30,564 nucleotides of DNA from positions 1-30,564 of the forward strand of contig CAAGSD010000046.1 of assembly GCA_900772845.1 (NCBI GenBank), in the 5' to 3' direction. The notes beneath the pieces were generated by a model. The model saw nothing but the letters and a program-made list of their open reading frames with translations, did not search any database and was not told the origin of the DNA. The DNA is from Lachnospiraceae bacterium (GTDB lineage: Bacteria; Bacillota; Clostridia; Lachnospirales; Lachnospiraceae). Within the stretch, counting starts at the first letter, position 1. Each line of letters begins with the position of its first letter. The position numbers and the translations under genes were made by a program. This document shows positions 22,293 through 30,486 of the stretch, one piece after another.

Positions 22293-23058
22293 GAATAAAA
22301 AACGGTTTACCTGGGTGAACCTGGCACAGCTGCTCACCGTGGCGGCACTGCTTCTGTGGATGCAATGGGCAGTGGATTCCGGAAGAGTGCTTACGATCTT
22401 CGTAGCTTCCCCGACTTCCATCGTGGAAGAGGGCATTCAGATCATTACAGACGGAACCTTATGGCCCCACTTGTTACTGACGATCCAGGAGGCGTTAGCA
22501 GGTTACCTGTCTGCTGTGGTAGTCGGTATTGCAGTGGGCCTGATATGGACGCTGTTCCCAGTATCGGAGAAATACATGAATGTATTTTGTTCCGCCATCA
22601 TGGCGGTTCCTAAAGTAGCGATCCTGCCGCTGTTGATCCTGTGGTTCGGCATCGGCTTTCAGTCCAAGGCATTTCTGGTATTTCTGTTCTCGGTATTTAC
22701 GATTCTGTACAATACCGTGACCGGAGCCAGAGAGTGTAAGAAGGAATACCTGAAGGTAGCGAAGGTATTCCGTGCCAACCGTTTTCAGACCGTGTTCCTG
22801 GTCATCATTCCGGCAGCGCTTCCTTCCATATTCAACGGATTGAAGCTGGCAGCAGCAACGGCACTGACCGGTGTCCTGTTCTCGGAAATGCAGTCGGCAA
22901 GAGCCGGACTCGGATATCTGCTGACGGAATCCCAGAACCTGTTGAACACTCCGAGGATGTTCTTCCTGATCATCCTGATCACATTATTATCTGTGGGTGC
23001 GGTAAAACTGATCGATGCCATCGAATATGCTATCAGCTATCGGTGGAGACATGTATAA
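22270..23058 (+). CDS. ABC transporter permease, SsuC/TauC-like
   Basis: The 262-residue protein starts with a Lys-rich cytoplasmic tail and has about six membrane helices. The EAA-type loop reads KKEYLKVAKVFRANRFQTVF followed by VIIPAALPSIFNGLKLA (about residues 157-195), the pattern of SsuC/TauC/ThiX permeases for sulfonates, taurine or pyrimidine precursors. GAGGAG precedes ATG 22270, within the upstream coding region. It forms an importer with the lipoprotein and ATPase genes that follow. Confidence 0.92.
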   Translation: MEKKKKTKNKKRFTWVNLAQLLTVAALLLWMQWAVDSGRVLTIFVASPTSIVEEGIQIITDGTLWPHLLLTIQEALAGYLSAVVVGIAVGLIWTLFPVSEKYMNVFCSAIMAVPKVAILPLLILWFGIGFQSKAFLVFLFSVFTILYNTVTGARECKKEYLKVAKVFRANRFQTVFLVIIPAALPSIFNGLKLAAATALTGVLFSEMQSARAGLGYLLTESQNLLNTPRMFFLIILITLLSVGAVKLIDAIEYAISYRWRHV

Positions 23059-23095
23059 GCAAATAAATTATTCAATATACGAGGAGGAAAATGTT

Positions 23096-24184
23096 ATGAA
23101 AAAGAAAGTATTGAGCGTATTACTGACCGTGGCACTGGCAACCGGAGTTCTGGCAGGCTGCGGCAGCAGTGAATCAACCGACAGCAATACAGCAGGTGCC
23201 GCACAAAATGAGGGAAACCAGGCAGCAAGTGCGACGACCGCAGGAAAAGAGTCCGGGGATACCATCGTGATCCGTTCCTGCTTCGCAACCGGGATGACCG
23301 GTGCGGTGAACCGTTTTGCAATCGAAAAGGGTCTGTATAAGGAGCTCGGCATTGAGTTCGAAAATGTAGAGGCCAGTGCCGACACCAATTCCACCGTAAT
23401 GTCCCTGATCACCAGAGGTGAGATCGATGTGGCAGACGGAGATCCCAGTTCTTATATTCCGGGTATCTACAATGGTGTACCTGCCAAGCTGGTAGGAAAT
23501 ATGTGGAGATATTCCGGATGCTACTGGCTGGTTGCAAATAACGATATTAAGGACTTCTCCGATCTGGAAGGCAAAAAGGTAGGTACCGCAGGTGCTTCCG
23601 GCGGAATGAGACTTTCCGTACTGAAGATGTTAGAGAAGAACGGTGTCAGCACGGATAACGTGGATCTGATCGCCAACGGTGCATATCAGACAGCATATGC
23701 TTCCCTGACTTCCGGTGAGGTGGATGCCACCATTATTCACAATCCGTATGCAGCACTGGCTGAGGCGGACGGCACCGGACATATTCTGGGAAGAGCCTGG
23801 GATTACATCCCCGATTACTACACCGGAACCATCATTGCCAGCAACAGCTTTATTGAGAATGAGCCGGAGAAGCTGCAGCGCTTCCTGACCGCTTATTATC
23901 AGGTACATGAAGAAGTCAAGAACGATTATTTCGATGAATTTGTTGCATGGGCAGCAAAAGAGATGAACACTTCCGAAGATGTTATGAGAAAAGCCATCGA
24001 GTCTGAGATCGATGTATGGCTGGATTACCCGGTGATCCCCGAAGACCGTCTGGCTACCACTTTTGAATATCTGAAGGAGTACGGCTGGGTAGATGAAAAT
24101 GTCAGCTACGAAGGAACATATACCAACGAATTCGCACAGGTGGCAGCAGATGCCCTGGGAATGACCGATCCCGAAGCAAAATAA
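23096..24184 (+). CDS. Substrate-binding lipoprotein, NMT1/SsuA-like
   Basis: ATG 23096 is chosen: GAGGAGG lies 8-10 bases upstream, and the product opens with a lipoprotein signal peptide with lipobox LAGC (Cys22). The 362-residue protein then has a Ser/Ala/Thr linker to about residue 55 and an SsuA/TauA/NMT1-type binding fold (TIVIRSCFATGMTGAVNRFAIEKGLYKELGIEFENVE, LEGKKVGTAGASGGMRLSVLK, GEVDATIIHNPYAAL). Family ligands include sulfonates, taurine, nitrate-like ions and thiamine precursors. With ATC-hydrolase-like and amidohydrolase neighbours, a small sulfur or nitrogen heterocycle or cysteine adduct is the likely ligand. This last step is inference. Confidence 0.92.
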   Translation: MKKKVLSVLLTVALATGVLAGCGSSESTDSNTAGAAQNEGNQAASATTAGKESGDTIVIRSCFATGMTGAVNRFAIEKGLYKELGIEFENVEASADTNSTVMSLITRGEIDVADGDPSSYIPGIYNGVPAKLVGNMWRYSGCYWLVANNDIKDFSDLEGKKVGTAGASGGMRLSVLKMLEKNGVSTDNVDLIANGAYQTAYASLTSGEVDATIIHNPYAALAEADGTGHILGRAWDYIPDYYTGTIIASNSFIENEPEKLQRFLTAYYQVHEEVKNDYFDEFVAWAAKEMNTSEDVMRKAIESEIDVWLDYPVIPEDRLATTFEYLKEYGWVDENVSYEGTYTNEFAQVAADALGMTDPEAK

Positions 24185-24232
24185 CAGAGAATGACCTAAC
24201 AGGAAGAGACACAGGAAACGGAGGTAATGGAA

Positions 24233-25018
24233 ATGCCCGCAATATCCATTAAAAATATCAATAAAACCTATATCGATCAGGACGGAAACGAAGTACAGGC
24301 ATTGCACGACATTAATCTGGATGTGGCAGAAGGAGAGTTCGTCTGCATCGTAGGACCCAGCGGATGCGGAAAAAGTACGCTGCTTGAGATCGTGGCAGGT
24401 CTGCTGGATGCTACCAGCGGAGAAGTGACGCTGGACGGTCAGCCGGTACACGGTACCAGCAGAGATATTGGTGTGGTATTCCAGGATGCCTCCTTGTTTC
24501 CCTGGAGAACCGTACGGAAAAATGTGGCATTCGGTCTGGAGATCGCAGGAGTCCCCAAGGAAGAGAGAGAAGAACGCCTGAAACGATACATCTCCATGGT
24601 CAGCCTGAACGGTTTCGAAAATAAATATCCGGCACAGCTGTCCGGAGGAATGCGGCAGAGAGCCGGTATCGCCAGAACCCTTGCCATGAATCCCAAGGTC
24701 ATCCTCATGGATGAGCCGTTCAGTGCCGTGGATCACCTGACCAAATGCACACTGCAGGAGGAACTGATCAATATCAGACAGGCAGAGAATAAGACGGTAT
24801 TATTTGTTACGCATGATATTAATGAGGCAGTATTTCTGGCAGACAGAGTCGTGCTGTTAAGCCCGAGACCCAGCACGATCCAGAAGATCTATGAGATCCC
24901 TCTGGAGCAGAAGAGAGGGCGCAGTGATCCTCTGCTGTTAAAGATTGCAGCGGAAATCGCAAAAGATATCAACAGCGGCGGACAGGATATTCCCAACAAC
25001 TATTGGGGTAACTTATAG
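24233..25018 (+). CDS. ABC transporter ATP-binding protein, SsuB/TauB-like
   Basis: The 261-residue ATPase has Walker A GPSGCGKST (about 40-48), Q-loop VFQDASLFPWRTV, signature LSGGMRQRAGIART, Walker B VILMDEPFSAVD and switch His in FVTHDINEAV. The DASLFPWRTV and GMRQR wording is typical of SsuB/TauB. Two in-frame ATGs exist six bases apart; 24233 is preferred because GGAGG (24220-24224) is then 8 bases away, against 2 bases for 24227. It energises the importer of this operon. Confidence 0.94.
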   Translation: MPAISIKNINKTYIDQDGNEVQALHDINLDVAEGEFVCIVGPSGCGKSTLLEIVAGLLDATSGEVTLDGQPVHGTSRDIGVVFQDASLFPWRTVRKNVAFGLEIAGVPKEEREERLKRYISMVSLNGFENKYPAQLSGGMRQRAGIARTLAMNPKVILMDEPFSAVDHLTKCTLQEELINIRQAENKTVLFVTHDINEAVFLADRVVLLSPRPSTIQKIYEIPLEQKRGRSDPLLLKIAAEIAKDINSGGQDIPNNYWGNL

Positions 25019-25050
25019 GCGGAGAACACAGAGAATAAGGAGGCAGCAGT

Positions 25051-25932
25051 ATGTTTCGTGACACCAGTATGGATTACCTTTCCAGAGATGAAGTGCTTGA
25101 GATCTGGAATAACAATATGCGTCTGACAGACGAGCAGCTTTTAAATATGGACGAAACCGAATTCCGGGCCAGAGTGAGAGAACGTTCCCATCATACCCTG
25201 GAGATTCAGGTGTATGCTACCGCATATCGTCACCAGAAATTAAAACCCAATCAGGCAGATTATACGAAGCATCTGCTGGAGCTGTGGGAGAAAAGAGGAT
25301 TGGGCAAGGATTTACCGGAATACCGGTATGCCTCCTTCCTGATCGATGCAGCGGATAAGCTGGTAAAGGGAGAAGATGTGGATTTAACCCCCTATAAGCC
25401 GACACCGGTTACGGAACAGATGGAGAAAGACTTCTTTACCATCGTAAAGGAGCGCAGAAGCGTCCGGGAATTCACCGATCAGGAAGTACCGGATGAACTG
25501 ATCGATAAGATTCTGGAAGCTGGTCTCTGGGCGGCTCATGGCTGCAATATACAGTCCATCCGTTATGTGGTGGTCCGTGAGAAAAATGAACCGGGACTGT
25601 TCCGCGGCAGCGATGTGCCGGGAGGTCCGGTGCATCTGGTGATCTTACAGGATATGAGATGCTACAGAGCCAACTCCTTTACGCCGGTGCGTAACCAGCT
25701 GCTGGATGCTGGAGCCGCTGGACAGAATATTGTGTTGGCAGCCCATGCCGTGGGATTGGAAGGTGTCTGGCTGACCTTCCCCGGAGAGGAATTCTGCGAC
25801 AGACTGCGGAAGAAATTTAATCTGCCGGATTATATCCGGCTGGTGACCTATGTGGATGTAGGATATGGGGATCAGACTCCTTATCCGCCGCAGAGATGGG
25901 ATGTCAAGGATACGATCCTCGGAAGATATTAA
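25051..25932 (+). CDS. Nitroreductase-family protein with N-terminal extension
   Basis: The 293-residue protein has a roughly 125-residue helical N-terminal part of unknown role, then a nitroreductase domain: KERRSVREFTDQEVP (about 133-147, FMN phosphate site), ILEAGLWAAHGCNIQSIRYVVV, LDAGAAGQNIVLAAHAVGLEGVW and VTYVDVGYGD. Such proteins use FMN and NAD(P)H to reduce nitro groups, quinones or unsaturated rings; some act as dehalogenases or dehydrogenases. GGAGGCAGC precedes ATG 25051, 32 bases after the ATPase stop, so it belongs to the operon. It could reduce or oxidise a ring in the imported compound. The exact reaction cannot be told. Confidence 0.88.
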   Translation: MFRDTSMDYLSRDEVLEIWNNNMRLTDEQLLNMDETEFRARVRERSHHTLEIQVYATAYRHQKLKPNQADYTKHLLELWEKRGLGKDLPEYRYASFLIDAADKLVKGEDVDLTPYKPTPVTEQMEKDFFTIVKERRSVREFTDQEVPDELIDKILEAGLWAAHGCNIQSIRYVVVREKNEPGLFRGSDVPGGPVHLVILQDMRCYRANSFTPVRNQLLDAGAAGQNIVLAAHAVGLEGVWLTFPGEEFCDRLRKKFNLPDYIRLVTYVDVGYGDQTPYPPQRWDVKDTILGRY

Positions 25933-26004
25933 AACGATTGAGCGGGATAGAAGATCAGATAGGAATCTGATTGTAAATGGGTGCGATAAGAAGGAGACCT
26001 GAAT

Positions 26005-26709
26005 ATGAACATTGTGATCATCGGTGGCAGCCGCGGCATCGGCAAGGCGGCTGCAAGAGAACTGTTACAGGATGGACATAAGGTACTGATCGTCGGCAGA
26101 AATCCGAAGACCCTGGAAGAGACCGGGAAAGAACTGGCAGGAGCAGTTACCTATTCCTGTGATGCCGGTAAGGCGGAGGAAACCGCCGGACTGGTGGATG
26201 CGGTAAAGAACGGTAAAATAGAGGGATTTGGAGCTGCAGTGGATGGACTGATCCTGTGTGCGGCGGCATTCCCAAATCCTTCCACGCAGAGATCGGTATT
26301 GCAGCCGGAGCCGGAAGAACTGCAGTCCGTTTTGGACAGCAATGTGACGTCATATTACCGTCTGGTACAGGAATTCCTTCCGCTGCTGGCACCGGGCAGC
26401 CGTATCATCCTCATCGGTTCCACTTCCGGAATCCGCAGGGATAAGGGCGGCATCTACGGCATCTCCAAATGGGCGCTCCGTTCCTATGCTTATGCCCTCC
26501 GGGAGGAATGCAAGCCTCTGGGGATCGGTGTATCGCTCATCAATCCGGGCGGCACTTTTACCGAGACCAGAAAGAAATCTTCCGAAGAAGACAGGTCTCT
26601 TTTAGAAACCTCAGACCTCGGAAAAGTCATTGCCCTGATCTTTCACCTGTCTCCGCAGGCAGTGCTGGAGGAGGTGAATATCCGCCCGTTGCAGGGAGAT
26701 ACCTATTAG
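26005..26709 (+). CDS. Short-chain dehydrogenase/reductase
   Basis: The 234-residue protein is a classical SDR: Rossmann glycine motif GGSRGIGKAA (7-16), DGLILCAAA (NAG-like position), the active-site Ser in IILIGSTSG (about 139-142), and the Y-x-x-x-K pair in YGISK (about 151-155), then NPGGTFTET. It would act on an alcohol or carbonyl with NAD(P)H. It is 72 bases after the nitroreductase gene with a good GGAG site and ends in a terminator, so it is probably the last gene of the operon. Confidence 0.92.
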   Translation: MNIVIIGGSRGIGKAAARELLQDGHKVLIVGRNPKTLEETGKELAGAVTYSCDAGKAEETAGLVDAVKNGKIEGFGAAVDGLILCAAAFPNPSTQRSVLQPEPEELQSVLDSNVTSYYRLVQEFLPLLAPGSRIILIGSTSGIRRDKGGIYGISKWALRSYAYALREECKPLGIGVSLINPGGTFTETRKKSSEEDRSLLETSDLGKVIALIFHLSPQAVLEEVNIRPLQGDTY

Positions 26710-26732
26710 GCAGTCGTCTGACTGCCTTTTTT
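26708..26732 (+). terminator. Terminator of the thiazoline/sulfur operon
   Basis: AGGCAGTC-GTCT-GACTGCCT is a perfect 8-bp stem with a 4-base loop followed by a T-run. The stop codon overlaps its start. Confidence 0.88.
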
Positions 26733-26760
26733 CAACCGTTTTTCTTTCCAAGGAAATTCA

Positions 26761-26789
26761 TTGAATGTTAAAAAAATATATGGTATGAT
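26761..26789 (+). promoter_or_regulatory. Promoter of pyrE
   Basis: The -35 TTGAAT (26761-26766) and -10 TATGAT (26784-26789) are separated by 17 bases, giving a leader of about 45 bases. Confidence 0.65.
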
Positions 26790-26839
26790 AAGGAACAGAA
26801 CTGAAAAAGATACGTTAGTCACGGAGGTTTTTAGATACA

Positions 26840-27517
26840 ATGGAACAGTATAAGCAGGAATTTATAGAATTCATGGTGGATTGTCAGGCGTTGAAGTTTG
26901 GCGAGTTTACCTTAAAGAGCGGCAGAAAGTCTCCTTTCTTCATGAATGCGGGTGCGTATGTCACCGGTTCCCAGCTGATGAAGCTGGGCGAGAGCTATGC
27001 AAAGGCAATTCATGATACTTATGGAGATGATTTTGACGTATTGTTTGGACCTGCATATAAGGGTATTCCCATCAGCGTTGTCACTGCAGTGGCTTACAGC
27101 AGATTATATGGCAAAGAGGTTCGTTACTGTTCCGACCGTAAGGAAGAGAAGGATCACGGTGCAGATAAAGGAAGCTTCCTGGGAAGCTCTTTAAAGGACG
27201 GAGACAGAGTCATCATGATCGAGGATGTTACCACATCCGGTAAATCTATGGAAGAGACCGTTCCCAAGGTAAGAGGTGCAGCCAATGTAGAAATCGTTGG
27301 TCTGATGGTATCCCTGAACCGTATGGAAAAGGGGCTGGGCGGCAAAGTCAGTGCACTGGAAGAGATCAAGGAAAAGTACGGATTTGATGCACATGCTATC
27401 GTAACCATGCAGGATGTCATCGACCATCTGTACAACAAGCCTTACAAGGGACAGGTATATATTGACGATACCCTGAAGAAGGCAATTGACGAATATTACG
27501 CTGTATATGGTGCTTAA
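26840..27517 (+). CDS. pyrE: Orotate phosphoribosyltransferase
   Basis: This 225-residue enzyme converts orotate and PRPP to orotidine 5'-monophosphate in pyrimidine synthesis. Motifs seen: FGEFTLKSGRKSPFFMNAG near the N-terminus (orotate site), FGPAYKGIPI, YCSDRKEEKDHGADKG (catalytic loop) and the PRPP-binding VIMIEDVTTSGKS (about 124-136). Length fits the family. The GGAGG lies 12 bases before the ATG, slightly long. It has its own promoter and no other pyrimidine gene is next to it, so it is not part of a complete pyr operon in this window. Confidence 0.96.
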   Translation: MEQYKQEFIEFMVDCQALKFGEFTLKSGRKSPFFMNAGAYVTGSQLMKLGESYAKAIHDTYGDDFDVLFGPAYKGIPISVVTAVAYSRLYGKEVRYCSDRKEEKDHGADKGSFLGSSLKDGDRVIMIEDVTTSGKSMEETVPKVRGAANVEIVGLMVSLNRMEKGLGGKVSALEEIKEKYGFDAHAIVTMQDVIDHLYNKPYKGQVYIDDTLKKAIDEYYAVYGA

Positions 27518-27566
27518 GCAGACGGCTTCGAAAAGTTTTGATTTGAAAAGAAGACAGGAGGATTCC

Positions 27567-27719
27567 ATGGAAGAGAAAATCTATAAGATCATGCGTGGAG
27601 CAGGTGCATTGAACATTGTATTGGGAGTCATTTCCCTGGTAGTCGGGATCGTAGCAGGTGTGCTGCTGATCATCAGCGGTGGTAAGCTGATTTCAGGTAA
27701 ATCACGTATTTTGTTCTGA
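27567..27719 (+). CDS. Small membrane protein
   Basis: AGGAGG (27556-27561) fixes the start at ATG 27567 and gives a 50-residue product. It has a charged N-terminus and one or two hydrophobic stretches rich in Gly and Val (GALNIVLGVISLVVGIVAGVLLIISGG). It follows pyrE by 49 bases and is closed by tandem hairpins. Similar small membrane proteins are common in Lachnospiraceae; function is unknown. Confidence 0.72.
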   Translation: MEEKIYKIMRGAGALNIVLGVISLVVGIVAGVLLIISGGKLISGKSRILF

Positions 27720-27738
27720 ACACAAATGAGAAGGAAAG

Positions 27739-27788
27739 CGCCATTTTGGCGTGAGAACTGGGCATTTCCATACCGGAAGTGCCCTTTT
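27739..27788 (+). terminator. Tandem hairpins with T-run
   Basis: A short CGCCA-TTT-TGGCG hairpin is followed by GGGCATTTCC (27760-27769) pairing with GGAAGTGCCC (27775-27784, one wobble) and TTTT. This ends the pyrE and small-protein transcript. Confidence 0.75.
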
Positions 27789-27834
27789 CGGGTTCCATGG
27801 GGGATTGCAGGTTACTGAAAGGCTTGAAAATAGT

Positions 27835-28152
27835 ATGCGGAAAAAGAACTACATTTTTACAAATAAAAAACATTCGAATAAGGCAATCATGTCTACGATC
27901 CTGGGTGTCATCAGCCTGGTGTCGCTTGGCATTGTAACGTATTTGTCCTACAGTCAGGGAGGCGTGATGCACGGAGGATACGGTGTCACCGGTGTACTGG
28001 CGACGATCTATTCCCTGATCGGACTGATCCTGGGGATTCTGGCCCTTCGGGAAAAAGATATCTACCGTATTTTTCCCGTGCTGGGAACCATATTAAATGT
28101 TGCTGTCCTCGGAGGCGTCAGCTTTTTGCTGTATCTGGGGAGCCGCCTGTAA
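27835..28152 (+). CDS. DUF6142-like membrane protein
   Basis: The 105-residue protein opens with a basic segment (MRKKNYIFTNKKHSNKAIMS) and has three hydrophobic helices (about 20-38, 48-68 and 80-102). The K-x-x-FTNKKHS start and the LGLILGILALREKD-like loop recall DUF6142, a family found mainly in Lachnospiraceae with unknown function. That name is from pattern memory. ATG 27835 is chosen over the GTG at 27751, because the latter would read through the terminator hairpin. The ribosome site is weak (AAAGG about 12 bases upstream). Confidence 0.7.
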   Translation: MRKKNYIFTNKKHSNKAIMSTILGVISLVSLGIVTYLSYSQGGVMHGGYGVTGVLATIYSLIGLILGILALREKDIYRIFPVLGTILNVAVLGGVSFLLYLGSRL

Positions 28153-28209
28153 GGACGGATACCCCTGAAAACAGGATTATAGAATCCCGCATATGTATGA
28201 CCTCCGGCA

Positions 28210-28224
28210 TTTGACCCCGACATC
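28210..28224. repeat. 15-bp inverted repeat, left copy
   Basis: TTTGACCCCGACATC is exactly the reverse complement of 30459-30473. The pair brackets the aminopeptidase gene. Confidence 0.6.
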
Positions 28225-28250
28225 TTAGAATAGAAGGAGTAAACAAATCT

Positions 28251-30335
28251 ATGGAAGAAAGAGAACTTTTACAGGAACGTCTGGAACTGGCGCTTCTCCG
28301 GATCCGGGAGATCCCCGGTGAAGATTTCCAGGGAGCGGAGTTACTGCCCTGGAAAGAATATTTTACAGCGGTGGCGAAGTTTTTACTGCTGATCGAGGAT
28401 ACCAGACAGTTCCTGGATCAGGGGAAACAGGCCGCTGCCACACTGGAAGAATTACAGCAGCGCAATCATGCCCTGTATGAAGATATTTTACCGGAAAATT
28501 ATAAGAACAGCTTTGCTGATCCTACAGTAGCGGTAAATCGTCTGGGAGAAGAATTTGGCGCACTGGCCTCCTTCCTTTATACGGAAATGCGGAGTCTGAT
28601 CGGTTTTGCTTATGAGGGAAGACTGGATGAGCTGGTGATCCGTCTGGAACTGTTTTCTGAGGTATATGCAGCATTTGTATACGAAGAACAGGAGAATCAC
28701 AGACTTCCGTCGTTTGCTTCCATTCGTGAGATCCTCTACTGGTTCGTCAGTGATTATGCGGATGTGGCGGCAGAAGCACGGGTGCGGGAACTGGTATGTC
28801 CGGAGGGCAATTTTGCGGCAGATATTATCCGGACGGCAGATCTTACGGATCTGCGTTATCTCTATGCCTATGGAGAATACGTGGGGGAAAATGAGCTGGC
28901 AATGGCGGAATTTCTGAATTCCCTGCCGGAAGAGACCATAAATACCATGGCGGACACTTATACCGAAGGGTATCGAATCGGATTCGAAGTGACCGGCAAG
29001 GATCTGTCGAGAAAATCTACGGTGGACGTCCGTTATCAGGTGGGATTTGAGCGCATGATGCGGAGAGCCCTGGAGAATTTTGACAAAATGGGACTACAGC
29101 CTGTGATCTACCGTGCAGCATCCAGCATTTTGTATAATCCTTCCATCTACAAAAACGGCTTCTACAGTGTCAGCCCTAACAGACAGTATGAATTCGACCA
29201 CAAGGATGACAAGGCTCTGTTCTTAGATAAAATGTATTGCAGCCGGAAGCTGGAGGTCATGCACACCGCTTTTGAAAAATATAAGGCGGAGGCCAGAGGC
29301 TATGCAGGCCCGGCTGTGGTAGAGACCTTCGGTGAGAAAGATTTTGCACCGGTGAACAAGCCGGAAAGCCTGAAAATGACAGACGGGCAGAGTGCGCTTA
29401 TGGTGGAACACCGCACCCAGATGGGACAGCTGCAGAGACAGTATATTATCGAAGAAGAGCGAAGCTTTACGATCATTGCTTTCCCCATCCCCGAGGTGGG
29501 TGACTGCTTTGAGGAACTTTTCCGGGAGACGATCCGGATCAATACACTGGATTACAAGAAATATCAGCGGATCCAGCAGACCATCATCGATGCACTGGAT
29601 CAGGCAGATCACTGTGAGGTAAAAGGCTGCAATGGCAACCACACAGCCCTTACGGTGAATCTATGGAAACTGAAAGATCCTGCGAAGGAAACAATCTTTG
29701 AAAACTGTGTGGCAGATGTGAACATTCCTGTGGGAGAAGTATTTACTTCTCCGGTACTGGAAGGCACAAACGGTGTACTGCATGTGACAAAAGTGTTCTT
29801 AAACGGACTGGAATATAAGGATCTGGAGATCATCTTCGAAAACGGCAGGATTAAAAACTACAACTGTGCTAATTTTGCCACGGAGGAAGAGAATAAGGCA
29901 TTCATTAAGGAAAATATCCTGTTCCGCCATAAGACACTGCCGCTGGGAGAATTTGCCATCGGCACCAACACCACGGCTTATGTGGCGGCAAAGCGTCTGG
30001 GCGTGGAAGCGAAAATGCCGATCCTGATCGCAGAGAAGATGGGCCCGCATTTCGCAGTGGGAGATACCTGCTATTCCCATGCGGAAGAGGTGAAAATGTA
30101 CAATCCCGACGGCAGGGAGATCGTAGCCAGAGACAACGAGGTGGCTGCACTTCGTAACGTGAATCCTTCCAAGGCATATTTTAACTGCCATACGGACATT
30201 ACCATTCCTTACGATGAACTGGCGGAGCTGACCGCAGTGAAGAAGGATGGCGGACGGATCACCATTATCGAAAACGGCAGATTCGTCCTGCCCGGAACGG
30301 AAGAACTGAATGAGCCGCTGCGGGAGTTGGATTAA
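28251..30335 (+). CDS. M29-family aminopeptidase with long N-terminal extension
   Basis: The 694-residue protein has an M29 (AmpS/AmpT-like) metallopeptidase domain in its second half. Seen are VNIPVGEVFTSPVLEGTNG (Glu about 495), LGEFAIGTN (Glu about 566), EKMGPHFAVGDTCY (His about 599, Tyr eight later) and NCHTDITIP (His and Asp about 646 and 648). This reproduces the order and spacing of the known two-metal ligands (Glu, Glu, His, Tyr, His, Asp). Classical M29 enzymes are about 410 residues; here roughly 285 extra residues precede the domain, mostly helical and acidic with no signal peptide. It would trim peptides in the cytoplasm. AAGGAG lies about 10 bases before ATG 28251. Confidence 0.87.
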   Translation: MEERELLQERLELALLRIREIPGEDFQGAELLPWKEYFTAVAKFLLLIEDTRQFLDQGKQAAATLEELQQRNHALYEDILPENYKNSFADPTVAVNRLGEEFGALASFLYTEMRSLIGFAYEGRLDELVIRLELFSEVYAAFVYEEQENHRLPSFASIREILYWFVSDYADVAAEARVRELVCPEGNFAADIIRTADLTDLRYLYAYGEYVGENELAMAEFLNSLPEETINTMADTYTEGYRIGFEVTGKDLSRKSTVDVRYQVGFERMMRRALENFDKMGLQPVIYRAASSILYNPSIYKNGFYSVSPNRQYEFDHKDDKALFLDKMYCSRKLEVMHTAFEKYKAEARGYAGPAVVETFGEKDFAPVNKPESLKMTDGQSALMVEHRTQMGQLQRQYIIEEERSFTIIAFPIPEVGDCFEELFRETIRINTLDYKKYQRIQQTIIDALDQADHCEVKGCNGNHTALTVNLWKLKDPAKETIFENCVADVNIPVGEVFTSPVLEGTNGVLHVTKVFLNGLEYKDLEIIFENGRIKNYNCANFATEEENKAFIKENILFRHKTLPLGEFAIGTNTTAYVAAKRLGVEAKMPILIAEKMGPHFAVGDTCYSHAEEVKMYNPDGREIVARDNEVAALRNVNPSKAYFNCHTDITIPYDELAELTAVKKDGGRITIIENGRFVLPGTEELNEPLRELD

Positions 30336-30458
30336 AATGATTCAGTTAGCATTTGCAGAAAGCAATTTTGCATGGCTCTGAATATTTATCATAGTTATCA
30401 TAAGATTTCATAAAACCATTGCATCATCGACAAGATTTTAGTACACTTATAGATATAT

Positions 30459-30473
30459 GATGTCGGGGTCAAA
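30459..30473. repeat. 15-bp inverted repeat, right copy
   Basis: GATGTCGGGGTCAAA is the exact reverse complement of 28210-28224. It overlaps the left arm of the hairpin at 30462-30483. Confidence 0.6.
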
Positions 30474-30486
30474 AGCCCCCGACTTT
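30462..30486 (+). terminator. GC-rich hairpin, probable terminator of the aminopeptidase gene
   Basis: GTCGGGG (30462-30468) pairs with CCCCGAC (30477-30483) over an 8-base loop and is followed by only three T. It lies about 125 bases after the aminopeptidase stop, so terminator function is uncertain. Confidence 0.5.

Noticed and set aside
27751..27834. GTG start for the DUF6142-like protein
   Set aside because: The extra 28 residues would be encoded by the terminator hairpin region; ATG 27835 begins the family-like sequence.
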